A DNA stretch of 64,000 nt from Halobacillus sp. Marseille-Q1614 (GTDB lineage: Bacteria; Bacillota; Bacilli; Bacillales; Halobacillaceae), in assembly GCF_902809865.1 (NCBI RefSeq), contig NZ_CADDWH010000001.1, positions 310,001 to 374,000 on the forward strand. The letters run 5' to 3'. Every line of letters begins with the position of its first letter. The first letter of the stretch is position 1. The notes under the pieces were generated by a model. It did no database searches, had not been told where the DNA came from, and was given only the letters and a program-made list of their open reading frames with translations. A program made the position numbers and the translations under genes. This document shows, piece by piece, positions 17,276 through 25,185 of the stretch.

Positions 17276-18814
17276 ATGAATAATCTGCCAAGACAACCAC
17301 GATCCATGTGGAGAGATTTTACGATAGATGCTTTTCCGAAGTTAAATGAGGATATAAAAACGGACGTAACTGTAGTAGGGGGAGGCATAACCGGTATAAC
17401 AACGGCTTATATGCTCGTAAAACAGGGCTATAATGTCGTGCTGCTGGAGGCAGGGAGGCTGGTGGAAGGAACTACGGGCTATACGACAGCTAAAATTTCG
17501 TCCCAGCATGATCTTATTTACTCTGAACTTATCAAGACACATGGAGAAGAAAAGGCGAAGCTCTACTATGAAGCTAATGAAGAAGGGCTTGCGTTGATCG
17601 ACCAAATTAGAAATAGTCATAATATTGACTGTGATTTTTCTTTTCAAGATGCTTTTCTCTATGCTAATTCCATAAAGGATAAGAAACTTATTAAGAAAGA
17701 AGCCGGAGCTTATCAAAAGCTGGGGGTCAATGGAGGATGGACTAATGACAATCATTTACCTTACCCAGTCAGCTCAGCAGCTGTAATTACCCGGCAGGCT
17801 CAGTTTCACCCAGTAAAATATTTACGGGGACTTATCCAATTTCTAAAAGAGAAGAATACTCCTATATATGAAAATACGAGAGTAGAAAATATCGACAAAG
17901 GCGATATTCCAATTGTTACTACAAGAGATGGTCATAAGATAGAATCGAATCACGTGGTTATGGCTTCCCACTATCCGTTTAATGATGTAGAAGGTCTATA
18001 CTTCGGCCGTCTTCACGTTGAACGTTCCTATTCGATTGCCGTAAAAACGAATGATCCAATACCAGAAGGAATGCACCTGAGTACGGGCAGCCCTAAACGA
18101 TCGTTAAGAAGCGCTGTGGATGAAAACGGAGAGCAGCTTCTGCTTATTGGGGGAGAAGGACACACGAGCGGACAGGTGGAAGAAACGGAACGCTGTTATG
18201 AGAACCTCCTGTCCTTTGCAAGAAAACACTGGGATGTAACTGATGTTCCTTATCGCTGGTCTTCCCAGGATCTCACTACGTTAGACCAGGTCCCCTATAT
18301 CGGCCCGGTTACGGAAACAAACTCAAATATATATGTAGCTACTGGATTCTCGAAATGGGGGATGACAAATGGAACAATAGCCGCCAAAGTCATTAGCGAC
18401 CAGATCTCTCATGTCCCTAACAAATATGAGGATTTGTTTAGACCATCAAGATTTAATGCAGCTAAAGACATTCCTAACTTCACTATAGAAAATTTAGACG
18501 TAGCCAAAGAGTTTTTAAAAGGAAAACTAAATAGAAAAGACATCGAATTAGAAAGTATTAAAAGGGGAGATGCGGCAGTTGTCAGTTATAATGGAAAAAA
18601 AGCCGGTGCCTATAAAGACCACTCTGGCCATGTGACTATTGTCGATACGAGTTGTACTCACATGGGGTGTGATGTCGCATGGAACGAAGCAGAAAACTCA
18701 TGGGACTGCCCTTGTCATGGTTCAAGGTTTACGACTGAAGGGGAAGTCATAGAAGGCCCGGCAGTTGAACCACTCGAAACATTAAACCGGACAGCCAAGC
18801 AGGTTAAAAGTTAG
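17276..18814 (+). CDS. yhfW: FAD-dependent oxidoreductase with C-terminal Rieske domain (YhfW type)
   Basis: The 512-residue protein has a DadA/DAO-type FAD domain (TVVGGGITGITTAYML near residue 32, ATGFSKWGMTNG near 360). It also has a C-terminal Rieske [2Fe-2S] domain with CTHMGC at 460-465 and CPCHGS at 478-483, giving the complete C-x-H-x15-C-x-x-H ligand set. This fusion matches B. subtilis YhfW. The substrate is unknown; an amine or amino acid oxidation with electrons passing to the cluster is the usual proposal. The start follows AAAAGGAGGGAACGAGCTTT. It appears monocistronic. Confidence 0.87.
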   Translation: MNNLPRQPRSMWRDFTIDAFPKLNEDIKTDVTVVGGGITGITTAYMLVKQGYNVVLLEAGRLVEGTTGYTTAKISSQHDLIYSELIKTHGEEKAKLYYEANEEGLALIDQIRNSHNIDCDFSFQDAFLYANSIKDKKLIKKEAGAYQKLGVNGGWTNDNHLPYPVSSAAVITRQAQFHPVKYLRGLIQFLKEKNTPIYENTRVENIDKGDIPIVTTRDGHKIESNHVVMASHYPFNDVEGLYFGRLHVERSYSIAVKTNDPIPEGMHLSTGSPKRSLRSAVDENGEQLLLIGGEGHTSGQVEETERCYENLLSFARKHWDVTDVPYRWSSQDLTTLDQVPYIGPVTETNSNIYVATGFSKWGMTNGTIAAKVISDQISHVPNKYEDLFRPSRFNAAKDIPNFTIENLDVAKEFLKGKLNRKDIELESIKRGDAAVVSYNGKKAGAYKDHSGHVTIVDTSCTHMGCDVAWNEAENSWDCPCHGSRFTTEGEVIEGPAVEPLETLNRTAKQVKS

Positions 18815-18970
18815 TAGTTATATTGATATAGCAAAGGGTTTCGTTTATAATAGGTAAAAAAGCTGAGGCATAAAAAGAGACAATCTGTCGAATGTGTATA
18901 ATATCTCTTATCCCGCTAAGCAGAAAATGATACAATTGTCATATGATGGAAAAATGAAGGAGGATTGATT

Positions 18971-19117
18971 GTGGAGGCCTGCAAACTTTATGAAGATCTA
19001 AAGAAGGATTTCGAAATAAAGATGGGGCGTGAGCTTAAAGAAGAAGAAGAACAATTAATTCATTGGATGGTTGAACAATATTTATTGGAAAATAAAAAAA
19101 ATCATTTAAATAATTAA
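18971..19117 (+). CDS. Small hypothetical protein, 48 residues
   Basis: A GTG start at 18971 follows GAAGGAGGATTGATT with good spacing. The product is highly charged and helical, reading (M)EACKLYEDLKKDFEIKMGR and then ELKEEEEQLIHWMVEQYLLE before a basic tail. The pattern resembles short Bacillus regulators or adaptor peptides made of two amphipathic helices, but I do not recognise the family. A strong terminator at 19155 supports a real transcription unit. Confidence 0.6.
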   Translation: MEACKLYEDLKKDFEIKMGRELKEEEEQLIHWMVEQYLLENKKNHLNN

Positions 19118-19154
19118 TTACAGCTTATTTCCACAATCAATCCCTTATAAAATC

Positions 19155-19184
19155 AGTCGCTTCCACACAGGAAGCGACTTTTTT
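19155..19184. terminator. Terminator between converging small genes
   Basis: AGTCGCTTCC and GGAAGCGACT form a perfect 10-bp stem with loop ACACA and six T after it on the plus strand. Confidence 0.88.
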
Positions 19185-19527
19185 ACTCCATCTGACTGTT
19201 TTTCTCATTTGGAGACGTCTCATAAGGGGCTTCGCTTTCTTGGTTTTTATCATCATGCGGAACATGCGCCCCTGGAAATTGTCGTGGCAAATCTTCGTGC
19301 AGATTACGGTTTTCAAACGCGGAGCTGCTGTAATACTGCTGTCCTTCTTTCCAAGGCGTATCTTTATTCTCAACAGGAACCTCTTTTCCTTTGGCAGCGC
19401 CAAAAGGACCTTCCGGAAATTCTTCGGAAGCTAAAAAGCTGCGCTGTGTTTCCACATTAGCAAAGTCTGTATATTTTTGATTTTTTTTAACCACTTGGAT
19501 CCACTCCATATAGTTTATATGAGACAT
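19183..19527 (-). CDS. Conserved Bacillaceae hypothetical protein
   Basis: The product is 114 residues, hydrophilic, with no signal or membrane segment. It is rich in proline and aromatic residues: TQRSFLASEEFPEGPFG, then VENKDTPWKEGQQYYSSSAF and DLPRQFPGAHVPHDD. I recall similar short cytosolic proteins of unknown function in Bacillus species, but not a named family. The ATG at 19525-19527 has AAGGAT almost touching it, so the exact start is uncertain; MEWIQVV six codons later is an alternative. It appears to be a single gene. Confidence 0.6.
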   Translation of the reverse strand: MSHINYMEWIQVVKKNQKYTDFANVETQRSFLASEEFPEGPFGAAKGKEVPVENKDTPWKEGQQYYSSSAFENRNLHEDLPRQFPGAHVPHDDKNQESEAPYETSPNEKNSQME

Positions 19528-19572
19528 ATCCTTATTGTGTCCGATTGGAAAAGAGACATGTATTCCTAAATA

Positions 19573-19608
19573 AAGAAGCCCTTCTAGTTATTGAAGGACT
19601 TCTTTTAG
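19573..19608 (-). terminator. Terminator after the DUF3231 gene
   Basis: AAGAAG-CCTTC and GAAGG-CTTCTT pair with one mismatch across a short loop and are flanked by A/T runs suitable for minus-strand termination. Confidence 0.7.
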
Positions 19609-19610
19609 GT

Positions 19611-20126
19611 TTAGGTTGTTTGTACTGGAACTTTCGTGTGAAGAGGAGGGGGAATTAACCAGCCTTTTTCTTTATTTAATCGAAGAGATTTAGCACCGAC
19701 CTGTGCTTTATTCATATGATATTGGCCAAAAAGCATAGCAATATCTTCTCGAGTACATTGGCCAATTATCTGACTACATGCAACAAGACCAGCTGAGATA
19801 TTAGCTGAAATCATAGCACTGATTTCCGGGTCGTTAAATCGCGCACCTACTGGAATTTCTTCCAATTCTGCAACTGGACGCTCAGGTGGTGATGGAGGAA
19901 GAGCAATGCCATTTGCTTTTAATATATCTTCAATTTCTGCTGTTTCTTGTTTGATGCCTTGAGTTAATTCTTCTAATAACTGTCTAAGTTCTTTATCACC
20001 TGTATGGTTAATAAAGGTTTGATAAGCGGCATAGTCGCCTTTAGCTACACTAATGTAAGACCACATGCCGAATATTTCCCCATAATGAAGAGGTTGTTTT
20101 TCTTGATTTCCTGATAAAATGCCCAT
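19611..20126 (-). CDS. DUF3231 family protein
   Basis: The 171-residue protein matches the DUF3231 domain by its all-helical, ferritin-like pattern: HYGEIFGMWSYISVAKGDYAAYQTFINH, later DPEISAMISANISAGLVACSQIIGQCTREDIAMLFGQYHMNKAQ. Homologues are common in spore formers and include coat- or spore-associated proteins, but their function is not established. The start follows AGGAGGGTAAAAAGT. It is flanked by the stress modules and transcribed alone. Confidence 0.8.
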   Translation of the reverse strand: MGILSGNQEKQPLHYGEIFGMWSYISVAKGDYAAYQTFINHTGDKELRQLLEELTQGIKQETAEIEDILKANGIALPPSPPERPVAELEEIPVGARFNDPEISAMISANISAGLVACSQIIGQCTREDIAMLFGQYHMNKAQVGAKSLRLNKEKGWLIPPPLHTKVPVQTT

Positions 20127-20317
20127 ACTTTTTACCCTCCTATATTGTGTTCAAAGTTAGTGTGGCTAAAGAAGCAATCCGCACTCTTAAAAAGTCGAGT
20201 AAAGTAAAGGAGACATTACATTTATTTTACAGGAAAAAAAGGGTTTTAGATCTGTTATACGTGGAATGTGTTTTATGGAGCAGACAATTACCAACTACTT
20301 ATAAGGAGGCGTAGAAA

Positions 20318-20551
20318 ATGGCTAATAGTAATCAAAACAACAGCAAACAAGGAAACATGAGCAGGGAAGAAGCTGGACGTAAGGGTGGTAATAAAACAGC
20401 ACGCAAATACGACGAGGAACACTTTGAAGAGATCGGTCAAAAAGGCGGAGAGACGACTAGTGACGAATATAGTCAAAAACACTTCGAAGAAATCGGTCAA
20501 AAAGGCGGCCGCAACTCAGGAATCGGTTCTAACTCTAACCGCAGTTCCTAA
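20318..20551 (+). CDS. gsiB: GsiB-like stress protein, short copy (copy 2)
   Basis: This 77-residue product starts after AAGGAGGCGTAGAAA. It begins MANSNQNNSKQGNMSREEAG and carries only two full repeats of the KYDEEHFEEIGQKGG type before the Ser/Asn tail NSGIGSNSNRSS. It is clearly a shortened paralogue of the five-repeat copy at 14810, with the same ends. The function inferred is the same hydrophilic stress-protective role. GTTTTA at 20243 with TGGAAT 13 bases later is a weak sigma-B-like promoter. A yjzC-like gene follows. Confidence 0.88.
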   Translation: MANSNQNNSKQGNMSREEAGRKGGNKTARKYDEEHFEEIGQKGGETTSDEYSQKHFEEIGQKGGRNSGIGSNSNRSS

Positions 20552-20635
20552 TTTACGACCGCTAAACAGAAAATGATAGAAATTGAGTGCTTTTGTAAAC
20601 AATTTCTGATACCAGTATAACGGAGGTGTTTCTCA

Positions 20636-20815
20636 ATGGCAAATAAGCAATATAAAACAGGTGAAAAAGCACCAGAGAGTGGAAAGTATAAAGTGGACAA
20701 GCTCCAAAATGGAAAAAACACCGATGATAATACAGAAATCAATTTAAATGAAGGAGATCAGTTCCCGCCGTCTCCCTCAGAAGGTGAAGCGGCCTACTGG
20801 GTAAAATCCTCATAA
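20636..20815 (+). CDS. yjzC: YjzC-like small protein (copy 2)
   Basis: The ATG at 20636 follows CGGAGGTGTTTCTCA and gives 59 residues beginning MANKQYKTGEKAPESGKYKV and ending EGEAAYWVKSS. It is nearly identical over most of its length to the copy at 15343. The leader also shares GTAAACAA, TTTCT and TATAACGGAGGTG with that copy, so the duplication includes the intergenic region. It ends directly in a terminator. Confidence 0.8.
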   Translation: MANKQYKTGEKAPESGKYKVDKLQNGKNTDDNTEINLNEGDQFPPSPSEGEAAYWVKSS

Positions 20816-20816
20816 A

Positions 20817-20845
20817 AAACAGCCCTTTCTTAAGAATGGGCTGTT
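20817..20845. terminator. Terminator shared by yjzC copy 2 and the GAF-STAS gene
   Basis: AAACAGCCC and GGGCTGTTT enclose the self-complementary TTCTTAAGAA, and A and T runs flank both sides. Confidence 0.8.
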
Positions 20846-20866
20846 TCGGTATGTAAAAGCGGATGT

Positions 20867-21721
20867 TTATTTCTCCACTAAATTAAAACCGATATATTCT
20901 AAAGCCGTTTGTATATCATGCACGGTTTTCACCTTTAAAGAAATTAACGCATGGTTATTTACTTCATATTGGGCTATCGAAGGAGTGATTCCTGTCATAA
21001 TGGTTTCAATGCCCATAAGTTGAAGGGATTGCACAATACTAATTAAAGAAGGCGGAAAGTCACCATCCAGAATAATTAAGCCGGAGAGGTCAATAATAAA
21101 GAAGGAAATTTTATTATCTGTTCCATATTGAAGGACTGTTTTTAACAACTTTTCTGCGCGGAATTCATCAATAATTCCTTGTATTGAAAGAATGGATACC
21201 CCTTTTCTTATGGGAATAATGGGAACGTTTAAAAATGCCATATTATACTTAGTTTGATCGAGTTCAATGATATGAGATAAGACTTCAGCCATAGATTGTA
21301 AGTATTCAATATCGTCGTTTTTGAATGCTTTCTCTTCTCTATCCATGACGCAGAGAGTGCCAAACACTTCGCCGTTCATATCCCGAAGCGTCACTCCAAG
21401 AAATCCTTTTACCTGCAGCTGGGCAGTAACTTCCAGTTCTCTCGCTATCTCATCCTTCGATAAATTTACCGAGTTCAAAACACTGTCTTCACTGGAAATA
21501 ATAAGCCGGCAGTATGTTTTCCCGTATTCTACAGAATACCCTTCTGGAATGATTTCTTCTTTCTTATTATAAGAGCTCAAAACAGTCATTTCATTATTGC
21601 CTCGTTTGACTACATAAGCCGTTTGTACATTTAATCTCTTACTTATCGATGCGAACATCTTCTTAGAGGCTTTTTTTAATGAACGAAACTCAGAAATTGC
21701 TAAATTATATTGGTTCGCCAC
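20867..21721 (-). CDS. GAF-STAS protein, RsbR/stressosome-like
   Basis: I choose the GTG at 21719-21721, six bases after AGGAGG, giving 284 residues; an ATG seven codons earlier would place that ribosome binding site inside the gene. Residues 10-155 look like a GAF sensor domain (LNVQTAYVVKRG, GVTLRDMNGEVFGTLCVMD). The C-terminal 115 residues are a STAS domain (IIPIRKGVSILSIQGIIDE ... FFIIDLSGL ... ETIMTGITPSIAQ) of the RsbR type that builds stressosomes feeding sigma-B. At the position where RsbR has the phosphorylated threonine after VxD, this protein has ILDGDFPPS, so the usual phosphoacceptor seems absent. Its closeness to the gsiB modules fits a stress role. Confidence 0.8.
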   Translation of the reverse strand: MANQYNLAISEFRSLKKASKKMFASISKRLNVQTAYVVKRGNNEMTVLSSYNKKEEIIPEGYSVEYGKTYCRLIISSEDSVLNSVNLSKDEIARELEVTAQLQVKGFLGVTLRDMNGEVFGTLCVMDREEKAFKNDDIEYLQSMAEVLSHIIELDQTKYNMAFLNVPIIPIRKGVSILSIQGIIDEFRAEKLLKTVLQYGTDNKISFFIIDLSGLIILDGDFPPSLISIVQSLQLMGIETIMTGITPSIAQYEVNNHALISLKVKTVHDIQTALEYIGFNLVEK

Positions 21722-22093
21722 ACTGTTCCTCCTTTCGATCATTATTTAAATAAAACAATAGATGTATCTAATTTTAACACAAAAAATCATAAACCGTTAA
21801 AATTGTCTATAAATTACCATTTCTTATTTTTTAAAGAAATGACCAGATTTATTATATAAAAAAAGCCTTAATTCAATATAAATATCCTAAAAGATAAGAC
21901 AGGAATTATAGTGGGAGATATGTTTAATACAAGGCCACATTAATCTCTATAAAATGTTGAAAGAAGGACAGCAAAACACTAATAACAATAATGAAGGGTA
22001 AGGTCACGAGCAAAACAAGGCCGTTCTTAAAACGAGCTGGCTGCCCATTTATCAATTAATATCAACAAAGTTCAATTGTAAAATAGTAAAATT

Positions 22094-22111
22094 ATCGGTA
22101 TAGACAACTAT
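22094..22111. promoter_or_regulatory. NagR-type operator upstream of nagA
   Basis: ATCGGTATAGACAACTAT closely resembles the B. subtilis NagR (YvoA) operator built on TGGTATAGA. It lies 61 bases before the nagA start, and nagR itself is the second gene of the operon. The remainder of the gap 21722-22171 shows no supported gene. Confidence 0.7.
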
Positions 22112-22171
22112 ATGCCGTAATGATAAAGTGCTAATAAGTTAAGTGTTTTCAAAGTGCTGAAGGAGGATATT

Positions 22172-23365
22172 ATGTCGGATACAATTGAATTAACGGATCT
22201 TACTATTGTTACAGAGTCTGGAACTCTTTCTTCTGGATCTTTGCTTGTGAAAAACGGAAAGATAGCTGCGATTTCTCCTAATTTTATTGGTGGAGCGGAT
22301 ACAACTATTAATGGTAAAGGGGGAAAATGGACGCTAATGCCCGGATTCATTGATGTTCATATTCATGGGGCAGCTGGCTGGGACGTTATGGACGCTAGCT
22401 TTGAAGCAATAGAAGGAATGGCAAAGTCTCTGCCCTCGGAGGGGACCACAAGCTTTTTTGCAACAACGATGACTCAGTCTGAAGAGAACATTACGAAGGC
22501 AGTAAAAAATGCAGGGGAGTATATAAAGCAGCAAACCTTTGATGGCCAAGCCCAAGTTCTCGGGATTCATCTGGAGGGACCTTTCATTTCCAGAAGTAAA
22601 GCTGGTGCGCAGCCGAAAGAGCATATCAGTAAGCCGTCTGTTTCTCTGTTTGATAAGTGGCAGGAGGAAAGTAGGAATACTATTCAACTGATTACATTAG
22701 CTCCGGAGGAAGAAGGGGGCCTTGACCTCATTCAGCACCTAACGAATCAAGGGGTTACTGTGTCAATCGGACACAGTCAAGCGACCTTTCATCAAGTTTC
22801 AGAAGCAGTACATAATGGAGCTCGCCATATAACCCACCTTTTTAACCAAATGAGCGTGTTCCATCACCGAGAACCGGGAATTGTTGGAGCAGCCCTATTA
22901 AATGATCAGCTGATGACAGAAATGATTGTAGATCACATCCATATACGGCCTGAAGCCGTTAAGCTGGCTTATCAGCAAATCAAAGCTGATCGAACGATTC
23001 TTATTACCGATTCGATGAGAGCAAAACATCTGCCTGAAGGGGAGTATGAATTAGGAGGTCAGCCTGTAAAAGTTAAGGGGAAAGAAGCGCGCTTAAATGA
23101 TGGCGCACTGGCTGGAAGCATTCTGACGATGGATGAAGCAGCCCGTAATATGAAAAACAATATAAATGTACCGCTCGAAGACTTGGCGAAAATCACATCA
23201 GGTAACGCAGCTGCACAGTTCAAAGTTAATGACCGTAAAGGTTCTATAGCGGTTGGGAAAGATGCAGACCTAGTAGTGCTTGACGAGGATTTTCAGGTGG
23301 TTATGACTTTATGTAATGGCGTGGTTGCTTTTGAACGTGAGCAGGCTATTGAGAGGAGCAAATGA
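22172..23365 (+). CDS. nagA: N-acetylglucosamine-6-phosphate deacetylase
   Basis: The ATG at 22172 follows GAAGGAGGATATT and gives 397 residues. Metal and catalytic motifs of the amidohydrolase fold are present: PGFIDVHIHGAAGWDVMD, LGIHLEGPFIS, SIGHSQATF, THLFNQMSVFHHREPG and LITDSM with the catalytic aspartate. It removes acetate from GlcNAc-6-phosphate in the cytoplasm, for amino-sugar catabolism and wall recycling. nagR follows after three bases. The usual partner nagB (glucosamine-6-phosphate deaminase) is not between them. Confidence 0.94.
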   Translation: MSDTIELTDLTIVTESGTLSSGSLLVKNGKIAAISPNFIGGADTTINGKGGKWTLMPGFIDVHIHGAAGWDVMDASFEAIEGMAKSLPSEGTTSFFATTMTQSEENITKAVKNAGEYIKQQTFDGQAQVLGIHLEGPFISRSKAGAQPKEHISKPSVSLFDKWQEESRNTIQLITLAPEEEGGLDLIQHLTNQGVTVSIGHSQATFHQVSEAVHNGARHITHLFNQMSVFHHREPGIVGAALLNDQLMTEMIVDHIHIRPEAVKLAYQQIKADRTILITDSMRAKHLPEGEYELGGQPVKVKGKEARLNDGALAGSILTMDEAARNMKNNINVPLEDLAKITSGNAAAQFKVNDRKGSIAVGKDADLVVLDEDFQVVMTLCNGVVAFEREQAIERSK

Positions 23366-23368
23366 TGT

Positions 23369-24094
23369 ATGATTGATAAGAAGTCACCACTCCCAATGTA
23401 TTACCAAATTGAAGAAGATATAAAGAGAAGGATATCAACTGAAGAGTACAGCCCTTCTGATATGATTCCATCTGAACGTGAACTTTCTGAAACTTACCAA
23501 GTTAGTCGAATGACGGTAAGGCAGGCTGTCACAAACATGGTTAATGAAGGGGTTTTATACAGAGAGAAGGGGAGAGGAACCTTCGTTGCGGACAAAAAAA
23601 TTGAGCAGCCGCTTCAAGGCTTAACAAGTTTTACTGAAGATATGAAAGCACGAGGCATGACGGCAAGCAGTAAGCTGCTGGTATTCGAAAAAATAAGTGC
23701 ATCTCCAGAAATCGCACGGAAGCTCGGTATTAATCAAGATGATTCAATTTTTCAGATTCAGAGGATTCGCTACGCGGATGGAAAGCCAATGGCGATCGAA
23801 AATTCATTTCTGCCTGAGTCATTGCTTCCAGGGTTAGATGAACAAATCGTCCAGGGCTCGATCTATGAATATGTTGAAGAAACTCTGAAACAGCCCATTG
23901 GGAAAGCGAGTCAAATAATAGAAGCAACCATTGCAGATAAAAGCCAATCCGTTCTATTAGAGATGACGCCTGATTCAGCGATATTGCATATTGAACGTAA
24001 CAGCTATCTTGCAGATGGAACACCGTTTGAAGTAGTGAAGTCCTCTTATCGTGCCGACCGTTACAAGTTCATCAGCGACATCCATCGAGCTTAA
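23369..24094 (+). CDS. nagR: GntR/HutC-family repressor of GlcNAc use
   Basis: The 241-residue protein has an N-terminal winged helix (PLPMYYQIEEDIKRRI, then SERELSETYQVSRMTVRQAV at about 33-52) and a C-terminal UTRA effector domain. The order nagA-nagR and the operator at 22094 identify it as NagR (YvoA), which responds to glucosamine-6-phosphate or GlcNAc-6-phosphate in Bacillus. The start overlaps no neighbour and lies three bases after the nagA stop. A strong terminator follows. Confidence 0.9.
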   Translation: MIDKKSPLPMYYQIEEDIKRRISTEEYSPSDMIPSERELSETYQVSRMTVRQAVTNMVNEGVLYREKGRGTFVADKKIEQPLQGLTSFTEDMKARGMTASSKLLVFEKISASPEIARKLGINQDDSIFQIQRIRYADGKPMAIENSFLPESLLPGLDEQIVQGSIYEYVEETLKQPIGKASQIIEATIADKSQSVLLEMTPDSAILHIERNSYLADGTPFEVVKSSYRADRYKFISDIHRA

Positions 24095-24107
24095 AGCTTT
24101 TACAAGT

Positions 24108-24140
24108 AATCTCCCTGTTATAAAAACAGGGAGATTTTTT
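24108..24140. terminator. Terminator between nagR and kdgR
   Basis: AATCTCCCTGTT and AACAGGGAGATT form a perfect 12-bp stem followed by TTTT. It lies between converging genes. Confidence 0.9.
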
Positions 24141-24933
24141 ACATATTCTGTCTCATCGATGGCACAAACCCGAGCCGATTAGAAACGTAACCATTAACCT
24201 TTTTAAGGGACTCTATAATCGTTTCTTTATTTTTAATCATGCGTTCTGTGGGGCCGGCGACACTTATGGCTGCAATGGCCCTGCCCGTATAGTTGAAAAT
24301 GGGAACGGCGATACACGTAAGTCCAACTTCAGCTTCCTCATCATCCATAGAATAGCCGTTTTTCCTCACTTTGCTTAGCTCCTCTATATACTGCTTTGGA
24401 TCAATTATTGTTTTCTCCGTAAATTTAGGCATTCCTTTTTCCGTGAGAACATGATCCACTTCTTCCAAATGAAAAGTGGAAACGATGGCCTTTCCAAGCC
24501 CAGTGGAATGTATCGGTTTGCGAGTACCGAGATCGGCTGTCGTTCTCACAGATTGATTGGCTTCTGCTTTATATAAGTACACAACTTCTCCTTTGTCATA
24601 AACCGCTAAGAAGGCCGTTTCGTTTAAGTCTAAAGCTAGCTGCCTTAAATAAGGAGTCACTATATCCACCAGGTTCCACTTTGTCAGACTCGACACTCCA
24701 ACCTCAATGGCTTTTAAACCGACCTGGTACTTTTCTGTATCTTCTACTTGCTCAATAAACCCTTTATTTTTAAGAGCCTCCATAATTCGATGGGACGTAC
24801 TTTTTGCTATACCAAGCTCTTGTGATATTTCCGCCAGGCTCACCGGGTTTCTTTTTGCAGCAATCAGCTCTAGGATTGTTAACGCTCGTTCTACGGCTGA
24901 GTTGGATTGAGATGAATTATCTTTATTTTTCAC
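24139..24933 (-). CDS. kdgR: IclR-family regulator of the KDG/uronate genes
   Basis: The 264-residue protein has an IclR-type winged helix (SAVERALTILELIA, then SLAEISQELGIAKSTSHRIM) and a C-terminal effector domain with TAFLAVYDKGEVVYLYK, HSTGLGKAIVS and DDEEAEVGLTCIAVPI. It is divergent from kduI-kdgK-kdgA, which is the common KdgR arrangement, so it probably represses hexuronate catabolism and is released by 2-keto-3-deoxygluconate. Two GGAAC-N3-TTCC palindromes in the shared promoter region support this. The name is from context; other IclR specificities are possible. Confidence 0.8.
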   Translation of the reverse strand: MKNKDNSSQSNSAVERALTILELIAAKRNPVSLAEISQELGIAKSTSHRIMEALKNKGFIEQVEDTEKYQVGLKAIEVGVSSLTKWNLVDIVTPYLRQLALDLNETAFLAVYDKGEVVYLYKAEANQSVRTTADLGTRKPIHSTGLGKAIVSTFHLEEVDHVLTEKGMPKFTEKTIIDPKQYIEELSKVRKNGYSMDDEEAEVGLTCIAVPIFNYTGRAIAAISVAGPTERMIKNKETIIESLKKVNGYVSNRLGFVPSMRQNM

Positions 24934-24967
24934 TTTTTCAACTCCTTATACACTGCATTAAAATAAT

Positions 24968-24980
24968 GGAACGCTGTTCC
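24968..24980. promoter_or_regulatory. Putative KdgR operator 1
   Basis: GGAACGCTGTTCC is a perfect 5-bp inverted repeat with a three-base spacer, 35 bases upstream of kdgR. A related palindrome lies at 25102. Confidence 0.6.
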
Positions 24981-25101
24981 TTTATTTTAATGTTAGTTCC
25001 ATTTTAGCTGTACGTCAATTCCTTTTCCCACATAAACCGCTTTTTAAATAACTCAATAAAAGATGTTGAAATATTTTTAATTATTGATACAATGAAAATA
25101 T

Positions 25102-25114
25102 GGAACGTCATTCC
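25102..25114. promoter_or_regulatory. Putative KdgR operator 2
   Basis: GGAACGTCATTCC repeats the pattern GGAA-N5-TTCC of the site at 24968 and lies 72 bases before the kduI start, immediately after TACAATGAAAATAT, a possible promoter. The matching pair on both sides of the intergenic region suggests one regulator for both directions. Confidence 0.6.
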
Positions 25115-25185
25115 GTTTAATAACCAACGTTATTATTTTAGTGGTTAAAAGGCATGAATTAAAAAAACGATAAAGGGTGGTATTT

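Noticed and set aside
21924-22055. 43-codon hydrophobic frame on the minus strand upstream of nagA
   Set aside because: It would start with TTG without a ribosome binding site, directly after a stop codon. A single hydrophobic stretch in AT-rich DNA is expected by chance.
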